Assembly: GCA_009760885.1 (NCBI GenBank)
Contig: CM019716.1
Coordinates: 2,361,501 to 2,425,500, forward strand
Length of the DNA stretch: 64,000 nucleotides
Direction of reading: 5' to 3'
Source: Achatina immaculata
Lineage: Eukaryota > Mollusca > Gastropoda > Stylommatophora > Achatinidae
Notes under the pieces: model-generated
Database searches by the model: none
What the model was told of the DNA's origin: nothing
Seen by the model: only the letters and a program-made list of their open reading frames with translations
Shown: positions 32,950 to 45,363 of the stretch, one piece after another
How positions within the stretch are numbered: the stretch's first letter is position 1
How the letters are laid out: every line of letters begins with the position of its first letter
Program-made: the position numbers and the translations under genes

Positions 32950-33520
32950 TTGTTGTTCTTTTTCTTCTTCTTTCTCTTCTTCTTCTTCTTCTACTTCAGC
33001 TTTCCGAGCCATTAAGACTCATTGCTGCAGATGAAGTTCGGCTCCATTCCTCTCTATTCTTCTCTCTCTAGTTGGTGTCACCAATTTATTTTATCCTCTT
33101 TTACGTTTTCTTTCCGTCACTGTCTTGGTCTACCCCTTGGTTCTATTTCCCTTATCTCCCTATAATTTTCGTTTGTCTGTTCTCTTCCATTCTTTCTGTA
33201 TAGCCCAACCGGCGTAGTTTGTTCAGTTTTAACATATTTATAATTCGTTGGGATTTAAATCATTTAAATAATCATTTCAAATTCTTTCATAATTTTCCAT
33301 ACGCTGCTTCTATCTATGCTGTCATACGCTTTCTGTGGTCAGTGATGATGTTATGTACTTCTTTTCCATATTCCCAGTACATTTATGCTCTTTAACGTAG
33401 ATAAAATATGTGATCTACATTTGATCTATTCTTCCTAAAACCTGCCTGTTACTCTCTCAGTATGTTTCCGCTGTATTGTTTAAAACTATTTAAAAGTATA
33501 ACAGAAAGCATTTTATAGCT
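32950..33520 (-). mobile_element. Degenerate LINE reverse-transcriptase fragment
   Basis: On the minus strand pieces of RT survive across frames: QAGFRKNRSNVDHIF, a decayed PQKAYDSIDRSSVWKIM (motif A region), then WLYRKN-like and GRPRQ..-like pieces of the C-terminus. It ends in a GAA-rich tail (minus strand), seen here as TTC/TTG repeats at 32920-32995. Related to LINE B/E by its RRRIERN.. region. Heavily mutated. Confidence 0.6.
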
Positions 33521-34043
33521 TGCTTGTAGTAAGAATATGAAGCATTTGTTATTAATCAACACACATGTTTGCGATATTCTTTGCTGAGAATTTTAAAATA
33601 ACTAATGTGAAATCAATAGTCACCAGGATGTCATTTTCCATGCACATGAGTAAAAGCCATTTCAAACGCTGCAGGCTTATTGTGCTGTTAAACTGTGTCT
33701 TTATGCGTTCCTGAACAGTTGGTCGCCGTCATGTGCATGAACAATATGAGAGCAAGCTCAACATCGGAAACACAGATTCTAAGTTGTTTGAAATTATGTT
33801 GCTGTACAACTCAGAGAGAGTGCCACATTTTTTTAAAAATCAAGAAACATGTAGAGTCTGAGATGGTTACATTCATCTAGAATGTCACTATAATCGAGGT
33901 CTTTACAACACGCATTAGTCAGATACTCAAGAACAATTTTTTATAAATAGGAAACAACGAGGCTTTCCTACGGTAAAGTAAAAGAACGAGAAGCTCGTCC
34001 TACGAGAGTCCGTGTTCGAATCTAATTCTCTTGTGATATTTCT

Positions 34044-35987
34044 TTGGCAGTGTTAAGAGATTATATCCACCAAACTGTTAAGGAGATAATACCACCGATA
34101 AAAGAAGCCCATAAAAATAAATGGATGACAGACGCCATCTTAGGACTGATGGACAAGTGGAGGAGGAGGAGTAAAAATAACCAAGAAAAATATAGCAAGA
34201 TAAATAAAGAAGTAAGACGCAAATGCAGTGAAGCAAAAGAAGTGTGGTTAAATGAACAGTGCAGACAAATAGAGGACTCTCATAATAAAGACAGCAAAAC
34301 ATGCACAAACGAATTAGTGAACTCACAGGCAGGGAAACAAAATATACCACAGGATGCCTGAAATCAAAAGAAGGTAAAATGTTAATGGGAAAAGAAGACA
34401 TTGTGGACAGGTGGACAGAGTACATCGGTGAGCTGTATGGAGGAGAATGACCAGAATTAACACCAGATATTTAAAACTATGATGGACCACTAATACTTGT
34501 AGATGAAATCATAGATACCATCAAACACACGAAGAAAGGAAAAGCAACTGGGCCTGATAATATGACAATAGAAGAAATAGAGGCGCTAGAGGAGATAGGA
34601 ATAAAAATAATAACCAAGTTGCTGAATGACATTTACAACAGTGGTTAAATTCCCAAATGACCTGATTAAATCCACGTTTATAGCACTACCAAAGAAACCA
34701 GGTGCAAAGGAATGTGATGACCACCGGACTATCAGCCTCTCATGCCACATAACGAAGCTCCTTTTGAGAATTATTACAAGGACAAGGAAAGAGATACAAA
34801 TGGAAATAACAGATGAACGGGTTGGATTTATTGAAGGAAAAGGAACACACCATACCATTTATGCTTCATGAACACTTACAGAAAGAGCTTTAGAAGTACA
34901 GAAAGATCTCTACTTATGCTTCATTGATTACACCAAGGCATTCGACAAAGTAAAACATAATGAAATTATTAAAATGCTTGAAGACGTAAACATAGATGGC
35001 AAAGACCTGAGGATTGTAAAACATCTATACTGGGAGCAATAAGCAGCAGTTCGAATTGAAAATAGAACTGGAAAATATCAACTTATAAAACAAGGGGTGC
35101 GACAACGATGTGTATTATCTCCAGACCTTTTTTCTCTGGACAGCGAGAATATTCTAAGAACGATAATCACAGAACCAGGCATAACAATTGGAGGATACAA
35201 TATTAACAACCTTCGGTATGCTGACGACACAGTACTGACAGCTGAGAACCAAGAAGACCTGCAAAATATCTTGGATAAAGTCGCTAAAAGAAGTGAGCAG
35301 AAAGATCTTACTTTGAACATCAAAAAGACAGAGACTATGGTTATATATAAGAAACAGAATCCACCAGCATGCAGTATAAAATTAAAAGGAACTATTCTAA
35401 AGCAGGTGCAGAAATTCAAATACCTTGGAGCAGTAATAACTTCAGATGGGAAATGCAAAACAGAAATTAGGAACAGAATAGGCCAAGCAAAGACTGCATT
35501 TCAGAGAATGAGAAACATATTATCCAACACATCTTTATTATTGAATGTTATAAAACGAGTCATAAAATTCTATATTGAATCTATCTTGTTATATGGAAGT
35601 GAATCATAGACAATAGGCAAGTCTGCACAAAAATCATTAAAAGCAGCAGAAATATGGTTTATTAGAAGAATGTTGCGAATCCCCTGGACAGCAAAAATAA
35701 CTAATGAAGAATGTATGAGAAGAGCTGGAGAGACAAAAAAATCTTGTCAAAAAATAAGAGAGATACTATGTACCTTCATAGGACATAAAATGAGAAGAGG
35801 GGCCATTGAAAATATTATTACAAGAGGAAAAATAGAAGGAAGAAGATCAAGAGGAAGACCAAGAGAAATGATATTGGACAGTCTGACGGGATGGTGTGAG
35901 AGGAGATCACCAACTGAGCTGATGGCCTGCATGAAGGATCGTGTACTCTGGAGAAGCATGATAGCCAACGCCAGTCGGTACAGCACC
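34044..35987 (+). pseudogene. LINE B reverse transcriptase, frameshifted
   Basis: Starts after the endonuclease (5'-truncated). In order: a basic connector (KNKWMTDAILGLMDKWRRR), FPNDLIKSTFIALPKKPG (fingers), VGFIEGKGTHHTI, FIDYTKAFDKVKHNEI (motif A Asp), [13 protein letters not shown] (motif B, where the usual GC is RC), LRYADDTVL (motif C), [12 protein letters not shown] and a C-terminal tail with RRMLRIPWTAKITNEECMRR, GRRSRGRPREM and MACMKDRVLWRSMIANAS. At least four frame breaks or stops (near 34360, 34450-34650, 34870, 35041, 35609) make it inactive. The catalytic aspartates are still encoded. Confidence 0.85.
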
Positions 35988-36020
35988 TGATGATGATGAT
36001 GATAATAATGATGATGATGA
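35988..36020 (+). repeat. (TGA)n tail of LINE B
   Basis: TGATGATGATGATAATAATG.. follows the stop of LINE B, as in the copies at 7580-7627 and 58350-58369. Confidence 0.85.
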
Positions 36021-36118
36021 TTTTTCTTTCTCTCACGTCTCACTAAAGTGCTTTGTCTAAGATTTTTTCAAGGTCTAATCCTACAAAACTGTGTTCTCTT
36101 ACTTTAGTCAGATACTCA

Positions 36119-37330
36119 TAATTTTTGATTAGCTCATCAGAACTAATTCTTTTCAAATGACGGAAGAAGAAACATACAGTATTTCAAACTCCTGATTAAG
36201 CTTCCGACCGTTTGCCAGGTCAGAGGTAATAGTTCAGAGAGTCCAGAACAGGGTGCAATGTTTCCATGTAAACTGGTCACTTGTGTTTATATATGTATGT
36301 CTTTTTGTGGTCCGTTATAACTAGTAAGGGATACACTTCGCTTCTTTCAAGTTTCTTCACATGGCTGTAAACATAACAATTAAACATGCGACTCATCTAA
36401 TGCAGAAAAGGTAGAAAGTATGACCAAAACTACGATTCTTCACACCAGGTGCTGAAAAATAATCTTGGTTGCTTCCCTTAGGTGCCATCGGGTGAGTACC
36501 TGGTCAAAGATTTACTGAGAGTTGCAAGATGAAAGTGCTCAAAGGCCATGATTCTATGCATTTTTAAATGCTATTTTATGAGTGAGTTCAGACTGATGAT
36601 CAACATTAATCAGTAGGTGATAAATTCATCACAGGAACCCTCAGAATCTGTGGGCTCTGGGAAACTGCGCACTCATCCGTAACGATGGTTCCTGGAGCTG
36701 TCTTTATCCCTGTTACTGAACACGAGGATCGAGACAGCTCTCCGGTCTGCTGGACGACATACAACAATTATTTCCGTTGTGTGGGTTGTGGAACTATTGT
36801 TCTGCGTATAATAAGGACTGACAGCTTGACTTCGGCACAGGACCAGAAGCCGTACCAGTAAGAGGATTGTGGACTGTCCTTATCCTACTTACTCTTGCAA
36901 CTCTAGCAGAAGCAGCAAGTGACAAATGATGTACATTTTCTTTAGAAGCTTTACACATTTGCCTTCAACCAGTTGTATGTAGCCCACCTTCTTTATGAGA
37001 GATGAACATTTATCCTTTACGTATAGGTAGTGTTGCAGCACCAATTTGGTAAGGTGTTGTTTTACAAAAGTCTTATTCGTTGTTCTTGTTTCTGTATCGT
37101 ATTTTTTTTTTTTGGAAGTCTGAGAAAGTGATGGAAAGCTCTGAGAACACTATCTCATATTCCTGGGTCACCAACTCCAGCAACAGAATCAGCTGCTAGT
37201 CTCATTTCTTTGTATCCATAATTTCTTAGTCTTACATTACTTACAAGTACGTGAATTCTCTGTTAGGTCTGTCCTGGGAGAAAGAGAAAGAGAGAGAGAG
37301 AGGTCTATTTTTTGCTACTATGTTTAGATG
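36119..37330. other. Unit 2 distal non-coding DNA
   Basis: Aligns with 53970-54480 and 61290-61956 of unit 3. A (GA)n tract lies at about 37275-37300. No gene recognised. Confidence 0.6.
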
Positions 37331-37885
37331 TATTTGGGGCTATATCGTATACGACCATGGTTTATCCGTGTTTATTCAAAGTCCAGGTGGTCTGATATTC
37401 TCAAGCTTTAGATCTTTCCACTGTTAAAATTACATTTCTAATGCGTTGATCATGATGCATGGTGGAAAGAAGAAGTAAGTTAGAAAGTTATGTTTGTGAC
37501 ATCTGCACTTCTCTGTTAATGTTGGCACTAATCTGGTCAGGAAAACAGAGAAAGATGTGGACTATCTAGGTAAATATATCAGCAATAGAAAGGTGATCGT
37601 ACGCGCTGGAGTCTGTTCTAACAAGTATAATACACTGATTGAAGCTCTCTCCACTGTGTTTATTATATGATGCTTTGTTGAAGTTTTCCAGTTATTATTT
37701 CATAGATTGTAGTTTCTTGTTCTTTCTTATAAATTTTATTTTCGTCACATCCGAGCATTATGTCGATATGAGTATTGTCCTTATTCATCTATTTCTTCTT
37801 CCGCTCCCTCTTCCACTTTATCTCATTCTTTGTATGTTTGTTGCAGTTTTTCCTTCATACAGAAAATGTTTTATTTCAATTTATA
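37331..37885. other. Unassigned DNA
   Basis: The frames at 37639-37917 and 37775-38125 overlap LINE D or low-complexity sequence and are not credible genes. Nothing else seen. Confidence 0.4.
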
Positions 37886-38262
37886 GCATCAAATATATCT
37901 ATACTACAGGAACTTAATATTGAAGAAGGCATCAAATTGAAGAAGGCATCAAATATATCCATACTACAAGAACTTAATATTGAACAAGGCTGGCTAGTGA
38001 AGAGGATTAGGGAGAGAAAACTTAAATATTTTGGACACATTAAACGTCATGATAGTCTAGAGAAAACCGTCTTGGAAGGGTACATAATGGGAAAAAGAAA
38101 GAGAGGAAGACCACGGCGAAGATAACTACAAGACATAATTGATGATCTGCAAATGGATGCACCAGCAACAGGACATCTTGGTCACAACCGAGAGGCCTAC
38201 AGGAGTGCTGTTTGGGAGGCAAAGTTACGCAAGGGACATGAAAATGAATGAATGAATGAGCA
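37886..38262 (+). mobile_element. LINE D 3'-end fragment
   Basis: Encodes ISILQELNIEQGWLVKRIRE, then LKYFGHIKRHDSLEKTVLEG, GKRKRGRPRRR and EAYRSAVWEAKLRKG, ending in a (GAAT)n tail. A short stretch around 37905-37980 (ATCAAATATAT..GAAGAAGGC) is duplicated in tandem. Confidence 0.82.
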
Positions 38263-39080
38263 TCTCTGACTTTGACAAGTGCAGGTAAAGTTGAGATGTA
38301 TTGTCTTTAAACGTTGATTAACATTTTCTCTTCTACATTCTGCTGTGTTACGGTGGCCTCGTATAGAACTAAAAAACAGATCTGCAATGTTACTCGCAAA
38401 AAACAGATCGGCTAATCCACATCAGATACAATGTGTAAACACGCGAGGTATTGTTATGTGTTGGGCAATTAGGGTGAGCGTCCCAGGTTACTGAAGCTCA
38501 CCTGAGAGTGCAGTCATGCTCTGTATGATAATGTGAAGATTTGGGTTTGAGTTTGAAAGTATGAGAGCTGTGCTTTCATCAGTTAGTCTGAGTTGTTGTC
38601 ATGCGCCGAGAGGATGTAGTGCTGTTATTGTAATATCTATACTCCTTTTCGAGAATGGAAGGAGACATATATCCGTCTTGTCTGTGTTTCATTGTATTTG
38701 GTGGCTCCATCTGGTTGTATTAGACAGTCATTTGAACTTGTCGTAAACATGTCATTATGAGTAATAGGACATGTGACTTGATGTTTTAGTTTCTCTTTTC
38801 TGCATTCAGCACCGATTTTCATCATCGTCCGGAGTCACCAGAAAAACAAACACACCTGATGTGACTTGAATATCGGCCTTGGTAATCAAGCTAAGTCAGT
38901 TATTCATCCGTTATGTGAGGTGTCTTGCCTGGGTATCTGTCTGTCTTACAGTACTTTGTGTTGTTCATGTGTGTAACCGGTGTGTTACTAGATCAAACTT
39001 AGCGTCCACACTTAGAAAGGAAAGACGAGAGCTGACAGCAGTAACAATCTTCAACGCATATAAAAAATACTGAATTTATT
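38263..39080. other. Unassigned DNA
   Basis: No gene, RNA or repeat recognised. Confidence 0.4.
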
Positions 39081-39084
39081 TCAT

Positions 39085-40886
39085 AGTCTTGTGTTGTGTA
39101 GTCTTGTGTTGTGTTGTGTAGTCTTGTCTTGTGTTGTGTTGTTCTGTGTTGTGTTGTGTAGTCTTGTCTTGTGTTGTGTTGTTCTGTGTTGTGTTGTGTT
39201 GTCTTGTGCTGTCTTGTCTTGTGTTGTCTTGTGCTGTGTTGTATTGTCTTATGTTGTCTTCTCTTGTGTTGTCTTGTCTTGTGTCGACTTGTCTTATGTG
39301 GTCTTGCCTTGTGCTGTCTTGTCTTGTGTTGTCTTGTGCTGTCTTGTCTTGTGTTGTCTTGTGCTGTGTTATATTGTCTTGTGTTGTCTTATCTTGTGTT
39401 GTCTTGTCTTGTGTCGACTTGTCTTATATTGTCTTGCCTTGTGCTGTCTTGTCTTGTGTTGTCTTGTGCTGTGTTGTATTGTCTTATGTTGTCTTCTCTT
39501 GTGTTGTCTAGTCTTGTGTCGACTTGTCTTATGTGGTCTTGCCTTGTGCTGTCTTGTCTTGTGTTGTCTTGTGCTGTCTTGTCTTGTGTTGTCTTGTGCT
39601 GTGTTGTATTGTCTTATGTTGTCTTCTCTTGTGTTGTCTTGTCTTGTGTTGTCTTGTCTTGTGTTGTCTTGTCTTGTGTTGTGTTGTCTTGTCTTGTGTG
39701 TCTTGTGCTGTCTTGTCTTGTGTTGTCTTGTGCTGTGTTGTATTGTCTTGTGTTGTCTTATCTTGTGTTGTCTTGTCTTGTGTCGACTTGTCTTATGTTG
39801 TCTTGCCTTGTGCTGTCTTGTGTTGTCTTGTTCTGTGTTGTACTGTCTTATGTTGTCTTCTCTTGTGTTGTCTAGTCTTGTGTCGACTTGTCTTATGTGA
39901 TCTTGCCTTGTGCTGTCTTGTCTTGTGTTGTCTTGTGCTGTCTTGTCTTGTGTTGTCTTGTGCTGTGTTGTATTGTCTTGTGTTGTCTTCTCCTGTGTTG
40001 TCTTGTCTTGTGTCGACTTGTCTTATGTTGTCTTGCCTTGTGCTGTCTTGTCTTGTGTTGTCTTGTGCTGTGTTGTATTGTCTTATGTTGTCTTCTCTTG
40101 TGTTGTCTTGTCTTGTGTCGACTTGTCTTATGTGGTCTTGCCTTGTGCTGTCTTGTCTTGTGTTGTCTTGTGCTGTCTTGTCTTGTGTTGTCTTGTGCTG
40201 TGTTGTATTGTCTTATGTTGTCTTCTCTTGTGTTGTCTTGTCTTGTGTCGACTTGTCTTATGTTGTCTTGCCTTGTGCTGTCTTGTCTTGTGTTGTCTTG
40301 TGCTGTCTTGTCTTGTGTTGTCTTGTGCTGTGTTGTATTGTCTTGTGTTGTCTTATCTTGTGTTGTCTTGTCTTGTGTCGACTTGTCTTATGTTGTCTTG
40401 CCTTGTGCTGTCTTGTGTTGTCTTGTTCTGTGTTGTACTGTCTTATGTTGTCTTCTCTTGTGTTGTCTAGTCTTGTGTCGACTTGTCTTATGTGATCTTG
40501 CCTTGTGCTGTCTTGTCTTGTGTTGTCTTGTGCTGTCTTGTCTTGTGTTGTCTTGTGCTGTGTTGTATTGTCTTGTGTTGTCTTCTCCTGTGTTGTCTTG
40601 TCTTGTGTCGACTTGTCTTATGTTGTCTTGCCTTGTGCTGTCTTGTCTTGTGTTGTCTTGTGCTGTGTTGTATTGTCTTATGTTGTCTTCTCTTGTGTTG
40701 TCTTGTCTTGTGTCGACTTGTCTTATGTGGTCTTGCCTTGTGCTGTCTTGTCTTGTGTTGTCTTGTGCTGTCTTGTCTTGTGTTGTCTTGTGCTGTGTTG
40801 TATTGTCTTGTGTTGTCTTCTCTTGTGTTGTCTTCTCTTGTGTCGACTTGTCTTATGTTGTCTTGCCTTGTGTTGTCTTGTCTTCT
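39085..40886. repeat. 1.8-kb TGTCTTG-type minisatellite with higher-order structure
   Basis: Built from short variants of GTCTTGTGTTGTCTTGTGCTG. Landmark variants such as GTCGACTTGTCTTATG recur at irregular steps, and from about 39703 onward a 595-bp higher-order block repeats almost unchanged (for example the rare CTCCTG at 39989 and 40584). All long Cys/Leu/Val-rich frames here are products of the repeat and of strand composition (no A-rich codons), not genes. Confidence 0.93.
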
Positions 40887-41574
40887 AGACAGGTAAAACT
40901 CCTACCTGGTGTTCTTTGTGAAGATGTTGAGACATAGCATGTTACTATGTTGGGAGCAGTTTGTAGCAGCTATTTTTTTCAGTCCCTGAAAATATCTGAT
41001 TTGTGCTGGAAATATCTGATTGGAACTAAAAAGCAGGGGCTGTGCAACGCTTCTTTAGCAGTCTCCATCAGGATGGGAACTATGATGCTCCTTGCTCTAT
41101 TAGCTAGGCTAGATCTGTTACTGGGGATACCAACGGAGAGGTGGGACAGCTTCTTGGTCAGCAGTAGTTGAGAAATCCTGACACGAGAATGTCAGCTATG
41201 GATCCCTGACTGCCAAATCAGACAGGGTCTTTACCCCAGGAATTACTCCATAAACGAGCGTAATGTGGACTTTTATATTACTCATTCGACTAATGAAAAC
41301 AGGGTATAACTTCCACGACGCTAGAACTCTGAAAACAGACAATTCCCTTAAGTCAAGCGCTTTCATGACATAAGATAGAACACCACAGCCATACATGTCA
41401 GATTGAACACTTTGGTTCACTTAGATCTAAAAAAAACTACTGTTATATCACTCGAGATTTGTAAATTAATAAAACATCATCAGTGAGACAGTCTTATTAT
41501 TTACATGAATTCAGGGCCAACAGAAATTCTGAGGGGTTTTACGAAGTTCACACTATAGATTTTTCTGCCCTATT
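40887..41574. other. Unassigned DNA
   Basis: Nothing recognised. This is spacer between the minisatellite and unit 3. Confidence 0.4.
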
Positions 41575-41689
41575 TCTTAATATATATTAATGAAACACAT
41601 AAGAAACAGACATTTAAAATATTTCATCCTTATTAATGTAATACATAATAAAAACAGTTAAACTATTTCAGGTCAATTAATTAATCATA

Positions 41690-42455
41690 CGAAATAGACT
41701 GGGTGCTGACGATATAACTGTCCGTAACACAAAAAGGATAGGAGAAACTAATTATGTCAGTCCGTAAGAATAGTGAAGAGCAAATCCTTTATCTTAACTC
41801 AAAGAAAACTAAATTGATGACAGCTAACAAAAACAAATATGACAACTGAAATGTATATCGGTGAGGAAAAACTGGAACAGGTAGAGAGTTTCGGATATCT
41901 TGTTTAATTAATAACTAATAATGGAGATAAAGTGAGGGAGACTAAAAGGAGAACATCTATCACTCTTCAGAAGCTAGAACAACTAAAGAAGCACTGGAGA
42001 GGGACAGACAAAACTACAAAAGTAAGGTTTTTAAGGGCATGCATCTTTCCAACTGCAACATGACACTTAACAACACATCTGAGAAACACACCATTGCCTT
42101 TGAATGTAGATGCTGTAGAAGAGTTCTTCATATACCATGGACACAAAAAGGACAACTATATCCATACTACAATAATGTAATATTGAAGAAGATTGGTTAG
42201 TAGAGAAGATTAAACAGAGAAAACTTAAGTATCTCAGACATATTAAACGTCATGAGAGTTTAGAGAAGAATGTCTTGGAAGAGTACATACCGGGAAAAAG
42301 AAAGAAAGGAAGACAAAGCGAAGATGGGAACAAGACAATGCTGATGATCTGCGAATGGATGCATCAGCAACAGGGCATCTTGCTTACATCCAAGAGGCCT
42401 TTAAGAGAGCTATTAGGGAGGCAAAATTCCGCAAGGGACACGCTAATGAATTAAT
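41690..42455 (+). mobile_element. LINE D fragment, degenerate
   Basis: Pieces across frames: SEEQILYLNSKKTKLMTANK, EKHTIAFECRCCRRVLHIPW and the final EAFKRAIREAKFRKG-like end with a short AATGAATTAATTAATG tail. TTAATTAAT occurs at both ends (near 41680 and 42450), a possible target duplication, and the minisatellite motif of unit 3 resumes on either side. Confidence 0.72.
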
Positions 42456-43292
42456 TAATGAAACACAGATTTAAAATATGTCAGATCTATTAAGTAAACA
42501 CATAAAAAATACATATTTAAAATATTTCAGCCATTTAAAACGATATCAAATAACGAAAACTTAGGGAGAGTTTGAAGGAAAATTAACAAGGGGACGAGAA
42601 TGGCATACAGAAACAAGCAACAGCAGAGATGGTCAGGATTCAGTTTCTTGAGCGCAGTGTGAATGCAAGAGATTCTTAGTAACCAAACCTTTCCTACAGT
42701 AACAGCGCACACTGAAGTAAATAAGATCACCATTGATAATACCGGATAAAGCGAGTTCGACATAAGGCCGGTGTCAGTACATTTTTCTTGTTATTCATGA
42801 GACGCGGACTAAATCGTCTCCATGGTTTCAAGTTTTTTCTGAAGTTTTTCTGGATTCATCAATCGAAAATATTTCTATTTTGGTATGTCTGCAGTATAGT
42901 CCGTGTATGTTCTACTGCCTAATAGTGAGCGCCCTCACATATGTAAAGATGAGCACTTGATGCTTATGTCAAATGACGGATGTCCTTGAGCTGAAAATCT
43001 CTCTGAACGCATTTATATCTCACACTATAAATCAGGCTAATCATTCATGGCCGGTACCGTCTAAGCGGCGAGCAAGTACAAGGACAGACAACTCGCGAAT
43101 GATGAGGTAATGTCATGTAAAAATCGTCATCAGAGAATCTAGCACAATCATAACATCAACAACATGACAGTCAGACATGTCCTTGTTTACCAGCGTGTGC
43201 TGCCATTCTTCATTGCTTTGTACAGTCCTCATTGTTTCGAGTTACAAACATCGTCGCTATGCTCCAAAGGCATTATCAGCTTATATATATCT

Positions 43293-43740
43293 CTCTCTCT
43301 CTCTCTGAACCTTAAGTGCCCAGGGCACATGGGGCTTCCGCAAGGGTTTTCCACAAATGCCTGTCTTTCGCCTTTTTTTCTGCTCTTGCCCAGGTGAGCC
43401 CTCTATTGCTCAACATCCTTTCTGTTGTTCTTCTCCATGTCTCGTTTGGTCTACCCTTACTTCTGCTCCCCTGTGGTGTCCATCTTAGTGCTATTTTTGG
43501 TAGTGAGTTGTCAGTCATTCGGAGCACATGTCCCAACCATCGCCAGCGTCTTTCCTCAATAATTGTTGTCAGTGGTTTCATCTGCATTTCTGCCAATAAA
43601 ATGTTATTTCTTATGGTGTTTGGCCAAAATATTTTTTTAATTCTACGTAAACATTTAGTCTGGAAAGAATTCAACTTGTTTTCTATGGTTTTGGTGATTT
43701 TCCAGCATTCACTTCCATAGAGTAGTACACTTAGGACCAC
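43293..43740 (-). pseudogene. LINE A C-terminal region (copy 1)
   Basis: 142 codons on the minus strand: VLLYGSECWKITKTIENKL, LRRIKKIFWPNTIRNN, RWRWLGHVLRMTDNSLPK, ALRWTPQGSRSKGRP and ending HLWKTLAEAPCALGT, then a stop and a (GA)n tail. This is the tail after the RT palm. On its other side it meets LINE A 5' UTR in the opposite orientation. Confidence 0.85.
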
Positions 43741-43965
43741 TGTACCCTACCATGCATGATCGTAAAAGGCGACTAAGGAGGGTTCAGCATAGGGCCAGCA
43801 ACCCTATCTGGTAAAAAACTATCAGACTGCTACAGAAACAGAAGCAAGGGAAAAAGCAAATGCAGGTGGAAGGAGAAATGCTTATCAGGAAACTGAGCCC
43901 ATGAAGGTTGTGGATGAAAGCCAGCCACTGGAAGTCCCCAGCCCGACTGCAGACCTCCTGGAACC
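43734..43965 (+). mobile_element. LINE A 5' UTR, inverted (copy 1)
   Basis: The reverse complement of the 9130-9336 region: GGACCACTGTACCCTACCA.., the hairpin block at about 43782-43805, and the stretch to ..GACCTCCTGGAACC. With the opposite-facing 3' end at 43293-43740 this gives a 5'-inverted, internally deleted element. Confidence 0.85.
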
Positions 43966-44915
43966 TTATATCTCTGCTCCTGACTAATTCTTATTGCGTC
44001 TTTGCTGTTGATGACATTTATCATATTCTTAATTAGGGATACAGATAACGCTAGCAGCATTTAACTTTGTTTGAGATACTAAAAATGTAGCGTGTAAAAC
44101 ACGCAGATTGGCGGAGGAGAATTTCATAATTTGTTTAGCTTAAACCAATGTGGATGTCAAGTACAGACGGAAGAAATGTATTCAAAGAAATACATAAACT
44201 CTTCTATAACATAGAAATATATCCAGCTGCACCACTTGGAACTTTGTACAAGTTCATTTTAACAGGCAAACAAAATAATAAATGTATATAGAGCACACTG
44301 TACAAACTGCAGTTTAACAGGCACTGTATAGAGTATATATTGTCTGAAACACACATTGATAATACCGGATAAAGCGAGTTCGACATAAGGCCGGTGTCAG
44401 TACATTTTTCTTGTTATTCATGAGACGCGGACTAAATCGTCTCCATGGTTTCAAGTTTTTTCTGAAGTTTTTCTGGATTCATCAATCGAAAATATTTCTA
44501 TTTTGGTATGTCTGCAGTATAGTCCGTGTATGTTCTACTGCCTAATAGTGAGCGCCCTCACATATGTAAAGATGAGCACTTGATGCTTATGTCAAATGAC
44601 GGATGTCCTTGAGCTGAAAATCTCTCTGAACGCATTTATATCTCACACTATAAATCAGGCTAATCATTCATGGCCGGTACCGTCTAAGCGGCGAGCAAGT
44701 ACAAGGACAGACAACTCGCGAATGATGAGGTAATGTCATGTAAAAATCGTCATCAGAGAATCTAGCACAATCATAACATCAACAACATGACAGTCAGACA
44801 TGTCCTTGTTTACCAGCGTGTGCTGCCATTCTTCATTGCTTTGTACAGTCCTCATTGTTTCGAGTTACAAACATCGTCGCTATGCTCCAAAGGCATTATC
44901 AGCTTATATATATCT

Positions 44916-45363
44916 CTCTCTCTCTCTCTGAACCTTAAGTGCCCAGGGCACATGGGGCTTCCGCAAGGGTTTTCCACAAATGCCTGTCTTTCGCCTTTTT
45001 TTCTGCTCTTGCCCAGGTGAGCCCTCTATTGCTCAACATCCTTTCTGTTGTTCTTCTCCATGTCTCGTTTGGTCTACCCTTACTTCTGCTCCCCTGTGGT
45101 GTCCATCTTAGTGCTATTTTTGGTAGTGAGTTGTCAGTCATTCGGAGCACATGTCCCAACCATCGCCAGCGTCTTTCCTCAATAATTGTTGTCAGTGGTT
45201 TCATCTGCATTTCTGCCAATAAAATGTTATTTCTTATGGTGTTTGGCCAAAATATTTTTTTAATTCTACGTAAACATTTAGTCTGGAAAGAATTCAACTT
45301 GTTTTCTATGGTTTTGGTGATTTTCCAGCATTCACTTCCATAGAGTAGTACACTTAGGACCAC
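44916..45363 (-). pseudogene. LINE A C-terminal region (copy 2)
   Basis: Second copy of 43293-43740 within the 1,623-bp tandem duplication, with the same encoded peptide. Confidence 0.85.

Larger units (their letters stand above)
33930..36103 (+). mobile_element. 2.17-kb insertion carrying LINE B, with 15-bp target duplication
   Basis: TTAGTCAGATACTCA flanks the insertion at 33915-33929 and 36104-36118, while units 1 and 3 have one diverged copy (near 14928 and 53965). LINE B itself fills about 34040-36020 and ends with a (TGA)n tail. The insertion continues 83 bp past the tail to the right duplication. That extra piece, on the minus strand, reads VGLDLEKILDKAL, like motif A of another RT. 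Confidence 0.8.
22995..37330 (+). repeat. Segmental duplication unit 2
   Basis: Collinear with units 1 and 3 (pairs listed under unit 1). Its distal part, about 36450-37250, also matches 61290-61950 of unit 3, which extends the shared segment beyond the receptor. Private insertions are the retroposon at 25408, the LINE F/LINE C pair at 27053, the RT fragment at 32950 and the LINE B-bearing insertion at 33930. The stretch 23130-24240 is non-coding and has nothing else I recognise. Confidence 0.8.
42731..44353. repeat. 1,623-bp tandem duplication, copy 1
   Basis: Begins CATTGATAATACCGGATAAA and is followed immediately by the second copy at 44354. I saw no difference between the copies. It contains unit 3 sequence plus a LINE A remnant. 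Confidence 0.92.

Noticed and set aside
39091..40937. Several long Cys/Leu/Val-rich reading frames (up to 349 codons)
   Set aside because: All lie in the TGTCTTG minisatellite, and multiple frames are open at once because one strand lacks A.
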